Shown one piece after another: positions 1 to 5,189 of a DNA stretch of 10,693 nt. The notes under the pieces are model-generated. The model saw only the letters and a program-made list of their open reading frames with translations. It ran no database searches and was not told where the DNA came from. The position numbers and the translations under genes are program-made. The DNA is from Brevundimonas sp. GTDB taxonomy: Bacteria; Pseudomonadota; Alphaproteobacteria; Caulobacterales; Caulobacteraceae. Each line of letters begins with the position of its first letter. Within the stretch, counting starts at the first letter, position 1. Location: positions 1 through 10,693 of the forward strand of contig JAVHYH010000108.1 in assembly GCA_031119155.1 (NCBI GenBank), written 5' to 3'.

Positions 1-202
1 CTGCACCCCCGCCGAGGCGCGCGCCTTTCTGGGCCTGCCTGATGTGACCCCGCTGAACGACGCCATGGTCGCCGAGATGCAGAAGCGGATGAGCGAGAAC
101 ATCACCGCCATGCAGCCCGAGGAGCTGATGAAGACCTGGACCAGTTTCGGCGTTCAGGCGCAGGACCAGTTCCGTCGGCTGATGGAAGGGGCGATGAAAT
201 GA
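1..202 (+). CDS. C-terminal part of a small conserved alphaproteobacterial protein (DUF6489-like)
   Basis: The open frame entering from the left edge (first full codon at 2) encodes 66 residues and ends with TGA at 200-202; the start lies outside the window. The visible part begins CTPAEARAFLGLPDV and continues with an acidic, Met-rich stretch (AEMQKRM, MQPEELMKTW) ending in RRLMEGAMK. It has no membrane segment and looks like an amphipathic, largely helical protein. The CTPxEARxFLGLPDV start resembles, from memory, the short uncharacterised family DUF6489, whose members are roughly 70-95 residues; if so, only a few N-terminal residues are missing. The function is unknown. It points towards mnmE, 154 nt away, but a large palindromic repeat lies between them. 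The reading frame is well supported; the family name is less certain. Confidence 0.75.
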   Translation, partial: CTPAEARAFLGLPDVTPLNDAMVAEMQKRMSENITAMQPEELMKTWTSFGVQAQDQFRRLMEGAMK

Positions 203-211
203 GTTGCGTCT

Positions 212-347
212 GTCTCCTCCCCGCCTTGCGGGGAGGGGGACCGCGAAGCGGTGGAGGGGCTCTTGAAGTCGCCTTTCCCGTCGCAAAGAACCCCTCCGTC
301 ACGGCGCTGGTGCGCCGCGCCACCTCCCCGCAGAGCGGGGAGGAGAC
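212..347. repeat. Modular palindromic intergenic repeat, copy 1 (upstream of mnmE)
   Basis: This is a long imperfect inverted repeat with arms at about 212-264 and 285-347 around a roughly 20-nt centre. Each arm contains two small perfect hairpins. Left arm: CCCCGC-CTT-GCGGGG (219-233) and ACCGC-GAA-GCGGT (240-252). Right arm: CGGCGC-TGGT-GCGCCG (302-317) and CCCCGC-AGA-GCGGGG (326-340). It shares the spaced blocks ACCCCTCCGTC and CCACCTCCCC (290-300 and 320-329) with the element at 1665-1797, so the two belong to one family. It fills nearly the whole gap before mnmE. GC-rich palindromic repeats of this general look are common between genes in caulobacters and related groups; a REP-like or MITE-like nature is inference. 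No transposase is encoded here. Confidence 0.85.
337..345 (+). promoter_or_regulatory. Probable Shine-Dalgarno of mnmE, supplied by the repeat end
   Basis: The sequence GGGGAGGAG ends 11 nt before the ATG of mnmE at 357. It is the only good anti-16S match upstream of that start. It lies inside the last bases of the palindromic repeat, where 337-347 is complementary to 212-222 in the opposite arm. In a transcript covering both arms it could be paired and hidden. The match is visible; its use in translation is inferred. Confidence 0.5.
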
Positions 348-356
348 CGTTACGCG

Positions 357-1664
357 ATGACCGACACCGTCTTCGCCCTCGCCACCCCGCCCGGTCGGGG
401 GGCGATCGCCATTGTTCGCCTGAGCGGTCCGGGCACGGATGCGGCGCTGGCCGGTCTGGGGGCGCCGGAGCTGAAGGCGCGGATGGCGTCCCTGCGGACC
501 CTGACCCATGAGGGCCGGGTCGTCGATCAGGCGCTGGTCCTGCGCTTCCCCGGGCCGAATTCCTACACCGGAGAGGACTGCGCCGAACTGCATCTGCACG
601 GCGGCCGGGCGGTGGTCGAGGCGACGTCGAAGGCGCTGATCGCGCTGGGTCTGCGGCCGGCCGATCCGGGCGAGTTCACCCGGCGGGCGTTCGAGAACGG
701 ACGGATGGATCTGGCCCAGGCTGAGGCCGTCGCCGACCTGATCGACGCCGAAACGACGGCGCAGGCGAGCCAGGCGCTGGGGCAGCTGGAGGGCGCGCTG
801 GGCGCCACCTATGCCGGTTTCCGTCGCGACCTGCTGAAGGCCCTGGCGCTGGTCGAGGCCGAGATCGACTTCCCCGATGAGGAGGTGCCGGACAATCTGG
901 CGCGCACGGCGGGGCCGGTTCTGGATGGGCTGATCGCCGATCTGAAGGGCGCGCTGGCCGATGCCGGGCGGGGCGAGCGGGTGCGCGAAGGCTATCGCAT
1001 CGTCCTGATCGGTGAGACCAATGCCGGCAAGTCGTCGCTGTTCAATGCGCTGGTCGCCCGCGAGGCGGCCATCGTGACGCCCATCGCCGGGACGACGCGC
1101 GACGTGCTGGACGCCGATCTGATCATCGGCGGCTATGCGGTGACCCTGTCCGATACGGCGGGTCTGCGCGACAGCGATGATCCGGTCGAGGCCGAGGGCG
1201 TCCGCCGGGCGCGGGTGCGGGCCGAACAGGCCGAGCTGCGCCTGTGGGTTCGGGCGCCGGGGGATGCCGAAGGGGTCGCCGCTAACTACGCCCGACCGGA
1301 CGATCTGCTGATTTTCACCAAGGCCGACATCGACCGCGCCGCGGCGCCGGTCGACCGCGAGGCCCTGACCGTCAGCACGACGACGGGGGAGGGGATGGCG
1401 GCCCTGCACGACTGGATCGCCGCCCGTCTGGCCCGCGACCTGTCCGGCGCCGACTTCCCGGCGGTCACCCGTGAGCGCCACCGCCGCCGTCTGGAGGAGG
1501 CGCTGGTCTCGGTCGAGGCGGGGCGGCGGGCGCTGGATCTGGCCCCCGAGATGGCGGGGGATGATCTGCGACGGGCGGCGGAAGCGCTGGCGCGGGTGAC
1601 GGGGGCGATCGGGGTGGAGGACATCCTGGGCGAAGTGTTCTCGACGTTTTGTATTGGGAAATAG
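357..1664 (+). CDS. mnmE: tRNA modification GTPase MnmE (TrmE)
   Basis: This 435-residue protein acts with MnmG to install the 5-(carboxy)aminomethyl group on wobble uridine 34 of certain tRNAs, using 5,10-methylene-tetrahydrofolate, GTP and FAD; it is cytoplasmic. The N-terminal folate-binding domain starts with DTVFALATPPGRGAIAIVRL (residues 3-22). A helical region brackets a G domain with G1 GETNAGKS (219-226), G2 TPIAGTTRD (241-249), G3 DTAG (266-269) and G4 TKAD (321-324). The protein ends in the diagnostic FCIGK (431-435) with the conserved Cys432. Length is close to the roughly 450 usual. The ATG at 357 fits the family N-terminus. G4 has Thr where NKxD is canonical. The gene is tightly bracketed by two related palindromic repeats. 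Confidence 0.97.
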   Translation: MTDTVFALATPPGRGAIAIVRLSGPGTDAALAGLGAPELKARMASLRTLTHEGRVVDQALVLRFPGPNSYTGEDCAELHLHGGRAVVEATSKALIALGLRPADPGEFTRRAFENGRMDLAQAEAVADLIDAETTAQASQALGQLEGALGATYAGFRRDLLKALALVEAEIDFPDEEVPDNLARTAGPVLDGLIADLKGALADAGRGERVREGYRIVLIGETNAGKSSLFNALVAREAAIVTPIAGTTRDVLDADLIIGGYAVTLSDTAGLRDSDDPVEAEGVRRARVRAEQAELRLWVRAPGDAEGVAANYARPDDLLIFTKADIDRAAAPVDREALTVSTTTGEGMAALHDWIAARLARDLSGADFPAVTRERHRRRLEEALVSVEAGRRALDLAPEMAGDDLRRAAEALARVTGAIGVEDILGEVFSTFCIGK

Positions 1665-1797
1665 ACCCCTCCGTCTCTCCGGCTTCGCCGTCGAGCCACC
1701 TCCCCACTGCGTGGAGAGGTGAGCCGCGCTTCTCACCTCTCCAGCGAAGCTGGGGAGGGAGACCATGCGAGCCGCAGGCGACGCATGGTGGAGGGGT
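1665..1797. repeat. Modular palindromic intergenic repeat, copy 2 (between mnmE and mnmG)
   Basis: This inverted repeat begins on the base after the mnmE stop codon. Outer ends ACCCCTCC (1665-1672) and GGAGGGGT (1790-1797) are complementary. Inner arms 1697-1723 and 1731-1762 are imperfect reverse complements around a short centre. The arms again hold small hairpins: CGGC-TTC-GCCG (1680-1690), CCAC-TGC-GTGG (1704-1714, extended outward by more pairs), CCAGC-GAA-GCTGG (1741-1753), and ACCATGCG with CGCATGGT (1762-1769 and 1782-1789, 12-nt loop). The blocks ACCCCTCCGTC and CCACCTCCCC recur with 20-nt spacing, against 19 nt in copy 1. It could reduce readthrough from mnmE into mnmG, but there is no T-tract, so it is not called a terminator. 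The parS site follows 17 nt later. Confidence 0.85.
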
Positions 1798-1814
1798 GAG
1801 GCGCGAAGAGGGTC

Positions 1815-1830
1815 TGTTTCACGTGAAACA
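1815..1830. other. parS centromere site 1 (mnmG leader)
   Basis: TGTTTCACGTGAAACA is a perfect 16-bp palindrome and matches the canonical bacterial parS consensus exactly. ParB nucleates on this site, loads as a CTP-dependent clamp and spreads over flanking DNA. Here it is non-coding, 50 nt before the mnmG start, so it could also influence transcription entering mnmG. The parB gene in the same cluster supports the call. Confidence 0.96.
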
Positions 1831-1880
1831 CCCTCACCGCTCCGGTGGAAATTCCGCGCCGTTTCGACTACATCCCCGCG

Positions 1881-3737
1881 ATGAACTCCTATGATGTCAT
1901 CGTCATCGGCGGCGGGCACGCCGGCTGTGAGGCCGCGGCCGCGTCGGCGCGCACCGGCGCGCGCACCCTGCTGCTGACCCAGAAGCTCGAGACCATCGGC
2001 GAGATGTCCTGCAACCCGGCCATCGGCGGTCTGGGCAAGGGCCATCTGGTGCGCGAGATCGACGCCCTGGATGGGGTGATGGGCCGGCTGGGCGATGTCT
2101 CCGGCATCCAGTTCCGCCTGCTCAACCGCTCCAAGGGGGCGGCGGTGCAGGGGCCGCGCAGCCAGATCGATCGCCGCCTCTACCGCGAGGCCATGCAGGC
2201 CGAACTGGCGCAGACGCCGAACCTCGAGCTGATGGCCGGCACCGCCGAGAGCCTGATCCGCGACGGCGACCGGGTGACCGGCGTGGTCACTGGTGATGGC
2301 ATTGAGTTGTCCGCGCGCGCCGTCGTGCTGACGACCGGCACCTTCCTGAACGGCGTCATTCACAAGGGCGACGAGCGGACCCCCGCAGGCCGTCACGGCG
2401 AGGCCCCCTCGACCGGTCTGGCCGCCGACCTGTACGGCGCCGGCCTGCTGATGGGCCGTCTGAAGACGGGCACCCCGGCGCGGCTGGATGGCCGCACCAT
2501 CGCCTGGGACCGTCTGGAGCAGCAGGCGGCGGACGCGGATCCCGTGCCGTTCAGCTTCCTGACCGACCGGATCGACGTGCCCCAGATCACCTGCGGCGTG
2601 ACTCATACCACGGAAGAGACGCACCGGATCATCGCCGAGAACCTGGGCGAAAGCGCCGTCTATGGCGGGCATCTGTCCGGGCGCGGGCCGCGCTACTGCC
2701 CGTCCATCGAGGACAAGGTGGTTCGGTTCGCCGACAAGACCTCGCACCAGATCTTCCTCGAGCCCGAGGGGCTGGACGATCCGACCGTCTATCCGAACGG
2801 CATCTCGACCTCGGTGTCCGACGCGACCCAGCTGGCCTTCCTGCGGACCATCCCGGGTCTGGAGCAGGTCGAGGTGTTCCGCTTCGGCTATGCGATCGAA
2901 TACGACTATGTCGATCCGCGTGAACTGAGCCCGGCGCTGGAAGTGAAGAAGCGGCCCGGCCTGTATCTGGCCGGCCAGATCAACGGCACGACCGGCTATG
3001 AGGAGGCGGGCGCCCAAGGTCTGATGGCCGGGCTGAACGCCGCGCGGGCGTCGGGGAATCTGGAGCCGATCATCTTCGGTCGCGATCAGGCCTACATCGG
3101 GGTAATGATCGACGATCTGGTCACCAAGGGTGTGACCGAGCCCTACCGGATGTTCACCAGCCGGGCGGAATACCGTCTGACCCTGCGCGCCGATAACGCC
3201 GATCAGCGGCTGACCTCGCTGGGCGTCGAGGCCGGTGTCGTCGGGACGCGCCGCGCCGAAGCCTTCGCCGCCAAGGCCGCCGAACTGGCCGCGGCGACCG
3301 TTGTTTCACGTGAAACGCTGTTCACGCCCAAGGAGGCGGGGGCGCTCGGCATCCGGGTGAACGCCGACGGCCAGCGCCGCTCGATCCGTGACCTGCTGTC
3401 CTTCCCGGATGTGACCTTGGACACCTTCCTGTCCGTTCGGCCCGAGATCGCCGACTGGTCGGCGCAGGTGCGCGAGCAGATCACCATTGATGCTGGTTAT
3501 GCCGGCTATCTGGATCGTCAGGCGGCCGACGCCGAGGCCCTGCGCCGGGAGGAGGCCCTGGCCCTGCCGGTCGATCTCGACTACGCCGCCATCGGCAGCC
3601 TCTCGAACGAGGTGAAGGAAAAGCTGGCGCGCGTTCAGCCGCGCACCCTGGGGCAGGCGGGCCGGATCGAGGGGATGACCCCCGGCGCCCTGACCGCCCT
3701 GCTGTCGCATGTGAAGAAGGTGAAGGTTTCGGCGTGA
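1881..3737 (+). CDS. mnmG: tRNA uridine-5-carboxymethylaminomethyl modification enzyme MnmG (GidA)
   Basis: This 618-residue FAD protein is the partner of MnmE in tRNA wobble-uridine modification. The Rossmann dinucleotide-binding motif GGGHAG is at residues 10-15, followed by the family signature SCNPAIGGLGKGH (43-55) with Cys44, and RYCPSIEDK (271-279) with Cys273; these match the two conserved cysteines of the family. FAD-domain signatures LYLAGQINGTTGYEEAGAQG (361-380) and the C-terminal tRNA/MnmE-contact helices (GYAGYLDRQ, 539-547) are present. Length is normal. ATG 1881 is chosen because homologues start a few residues before DVIVIGGGHAG; a GTG at 1845 would add 12 unlikely residues. 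No clear ribosome-binding site precedes either start. The stop overlaps the rsmG start by 4 nt. A near-perfect parS is embedded at codons 474-479. Confidence 0.97.
   Translation: MNSYDVIVIGGGHAGCEAAAASARTGARTLLLTQKLETIGEMSCNPAIGGLGKGHLVREIDALDGVMGRLGDVSGIQFRLLNRSKGAAVQGPRSQIDRRLYREAMQAELAQTPNLELMAGTAESLIRDGDRVTGVVTGDGIELSARAVVLTTGTFLNGVIHKGDERTPAGRHGEAPSTGLAADLYGAGLLMGRLKTGTPARLDGRTIAWDRLEQQAADADPVPFSFLTDRIDVPQITCGVTHTTEETHRIIAENLGESAVYGGHLSGRGPRYCPSIEDKVVRFADKTSHQIFLEPEGLDDPTVYPNGISTSVSDATQLAFLRTIPGLEQVEVFRFGYAIEYDYVDPRELSPALEVKKRPGLYLAGQINGTTGYEEAGAQGLMAGLNAARASGNLEPIIFGRDQAYIGVMIDDLVTKGVTEPYRMFTSRAEYRLTLRADNADQRLTSLGVEAGVVGTRRAEAFAAKAAELAAATVVSRETLFTPKEAGALGIRVNADGQRRSIRDLLSFPDVTLDTFLSVRPEIADWSAQVREQITIDAGYAGYLDRQAADAEALRREEALALPVDLDYAAIGSLSNEVKEKLARVQPRTLGQAGRIEGMTPGALTALLSHVKKVKVSA
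3302..3317. other. parS centromere site 2 (inside mnmG)
   Basis: TGTTTCACGTGAAACG differs from the parS consensus only in the last base. It lies within the mnmG reading frame and is read as V-S-R-E-T (residues 475-479), using the codons GTT, TCA, CGT, GAA and ACG, of which TCA is unusual for this GC-rich gene. It is 1,487 bp from site 1. ParB binding is inferred from the consensus match and the parB gene nearby. Confidence 0.92.
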
Positions 3738-4363
3738 GTACCTACGATGCGGCCGCCTTCCAGGCGGAGTTCAACGCCACCCCGGCCCAGATGGGCGATC
3801 TGGAGCGCTTCGTCGTCCGGCTGACCGAGGCCAATGCGGTGATGAACCTGATCGGGCCGGACACCCTGCCGGACGTCTGGAGCCGTCACTTCCGCGACTC
3901 GGCGCAGCTGCTCGACATGGCGCCGGAGGCGAAGAGCTGGGCCGATCTCGGCGCGGGCGCCGGCTTCCCCGGCGTGGTGCTGGCCATCATGCTGAAGACC
4001 GATCCCAAGAGCCATGTCTGGCTGATCGACAGTCTTGGGAAACGCTGCCGCTTCCTGCAGGAGGTGGTGGACGCCCTGTCGCTGCGCGCGACGGTCATCA
4101 ACGGCCGGGCCGAGGACAATGCGGTGACGGTTCACGTGGTGACCGCCCGCGCCGTCGCGCCGATGGAGAAGCTGCTGGGCTATGCACAGCCTTATCTACA
4201 GCGGGGCGCCCAGGGACTGTTCCTGAAGGGCGAAAAGGCCGAGGTTGAGGTGGCAGAAGCCCGCAAGGTCTGGCAATTCAAGAGCGACCTCACCGTCTCG
4301 CGCAGCGATCCGCGCGGCCGTATCGTATCTGTTCGGGGCATCAGCCGTGTCAAAAACTGGTAA
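3734..4363 (+). CDS. rsmG: 16S rRNA (guanine-N7)-methyltransferase RsmG (GidB)
   Basis: This 209-residue class I SAM-dependent methyltransferase makes m7G at position 527 (E. coli numbering) of 16S rRNA. Visible family signatures are MNLIGPDTLPDVWSRHFRDS (37-56), the SAM-binding loop ADLGAGAGFPG (70-80), DSLGKRCRFLQEV (99-111), GRAED (124-128), VTARAVAPMEKLL (136-148) and LFLKGEKAE (162-170). The length is typical. The start is GTG at 3734, inside the mnmG stop (GTGA, 4-nt overlap), with a GAAGG ribosome-binding sequence at 3722-3726, indicating translational coupling. The 3' end overlaps the parA start by 17 nt. The gidA-gidB-parA-parB order is widespread in bacteria. Confidence 0.95.
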   Translation: MSTYDAAAFQAEFNATPAQMGDLERFVVRLTEANAVMNLIGPDTLPDVWSRHFRDSAQLLDMAPEAKSWADLGAGAGFPGVVLAIMLKTDPKSHVWLIDSLGKRCRFLQEVVDALSLRATVINGRAEDNAVTVHVVTARAVAPMEKLLGYAQPYLQRGAQGLFLKGEKAEVEVAEARKVWQFKSDLTVSRSDPRGRIVSVRGISRVKNW

Positions 4364-5159
4364 GACCCGCGTCCTCGCCGTTTCCAACCAGAAGGGCGGC
4401 GTGGGCAAGACGACGACGGCCATCAACCTCGGCACCGCCCTGGCCGCGATCGGGGAAAAGGTGCTGATCGTCGACATGGACCCGCAGGGCAATGCGTCCA
4501 CGGGCCTGGGTGTTCCACGTGAAACACGCCGGGTGACCATCTATGACGTGATCGTCGACGGGCGCTCGGTTGATGAGTCCGCCGTCCACACCTCGGTGCC
4601 GGGGCTGCATATCATTCCCGCCGACGCCGACATGTCGGGCGTCGAGATCGAGCTGAGCTCGGCCGACCGTCGCTCCTTCCGTCTGCGCGATGCGCTGGCC
4701 GGGCAGGGGCGGGACGGGCAGACCCGGTATGACTATGTGCTGATCGACTGCCCGCCGTCGCTGAACCTGCTGACGCTGAACGCCATGGCCGCGGCGGACG
4801 CTGTGCTGGTGCCGCTGCAGTGCGAGTTCTTCGCGCTGGAGGGCCTGACCCAGCTGATGAAGACGGTGGACATGGTGCGCCAGAGCCTGAACCCGGCGCT
4901 GGAAATCCAGGGTCTGGTCCTGACCATGTATGATCGCCGCAGCGCCCTGTCGGGCCAGGTGGCCAATGACGTGCGCAACCATTTCGGCGACAAGGTCTAT
5001 GAGAGCGTCATTCCGCGCAATGTGCGGGTGGCCGAGGCGCCGTCGTTCGGCAAGCCGGCCCTGATCTATGACCTGAAATGCGCGGGCAGCCAGGCCTATC
5101 TGAGGCTGGCCCGAGAAGTGGTGGCGCGTGAGCGCAAGCGGCTGAAACAGGCTGCCTGA
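4347..5159 (+). CDS. parA: Chromosome partitioning ATPase ParA (Soj family)
   Basis: This 270-residue deviant Walker-A ATPase binds the nucleoid non-specifically as an ATP dimer and is stimulated by ParB-parS complexes to move the origin region. The deviant Walker A KGGVGKTT is at 16-23 (signature Lys16 and Lys21), IVDMDPQGNASTG at 41-53 gives the catalytic-region Asp, and Walker B is VLIDCPPS (131-138). CEFFALEGLTQL (159-170), VLTMYDRR (191-198) and VIPRNVRVAEAPSFGKP (221-237) are typical of chromosomal ParA. The start is assigned to GTG 4347, giving MSKTGKTRVLAVSNQKGG as in homologues; a TTG at 4245 would add 34 residues read out of frame through rsmG. Only a weak GGGG precedes the start, and the overlap with rsmG suggests coupling. 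A parS site is embedded at codons 55-60. Confidence 0.96.
   Translation: MSKTGKTRVLAVSNQKGGVGKTTTAINLGTALAAIGEKVLIVDMDPQGNASTGLGVPRETRRVTIYDVIVDGRSVDESAVHTSVPGLHIIPADADMSGVEIELSSADRRSFRLRDALAGQGRDGQTRYDYVLIDCPPSLNLLTLNAMAAADAVLVPLQCEFFALEGLTQLMKTVDMVRQSLNPALEIQGLVLTMYDRRSALSGQVANDVRNHFGDKVYESVIPRNVRVAEAPSFGKPALIYDLKCAGSQAYLRLAREVVARERKRLKQAA
4511..4526. other. parS centromere site 3 (inside parA)
   Basis: TGTTCCACGTGAAACA differs by one base from the perfect palindrome and still fits the relaxed consensus TGTTNCACGTGAAACA. It is read in frame as V-P-R-E-T (ParA residues 56-60), just after the DPQGN region. It is 1,209 bp from site 2. ParB binding is inferred from the consensus match. Confidence 0.92.
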
Positions 5160-5189
5160 GTACAGAATTAGAAGAACGGAAACAGTATC

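Noticed and set aside
212..347. CRISPR array or tandem repeat
   Set aside because: The structure is inverted, not direct, with no regular repeat-spacer units and no cas genes.
251..511. An 86-codon + strand frame over the repeat and mnmE 5' end
   Set aside because: It is a translation of the palindromic repeat plus out-of-frame mnmE, with no independent support.
1845..1880. GTG 1845 as the mnmG start
   Set aside because: It adds 12 residues (starting MEIPRRFDYIPA) that do not resemble MnmG N-termini; ATG 1881 places the Rossmann motif at the usual distance.
1649..1894. An 81-codon + strand frame across the mnmE-mnmG gap
   Set aside because: It starts inside mnmE out of frame and merely translates the repeat and parS; no SD and no recognisable protein.
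102..3017. A 971-codon open frame on the - strand opposite mnmE and mnmG
   Set aside because: It is antisense to two unmistakable genes plus the repeats, has low-complexity Arg/Gly/Ala/Pro-rich composition and no recognisable domain. High-GC codon bias removes antisense stops, so it is a shadow.
4128..4143. A CACGTG core in rsmG (TTCACGTG at 4131-4138) as a fourth parS
   Set aside because: Only the left half matches; seven of the sixteen positions differ from the consensus. It is explained by the conserved VHVVTARA coding sequence.
4245..4346. TTG 4245 as the parA start
   Set aside because: It would lie deep in rsmG and give an Arg/Ala/Ser-rich 34-residue extension absent from ParA proteins; GTG 4347 gives the normal N-terminus.
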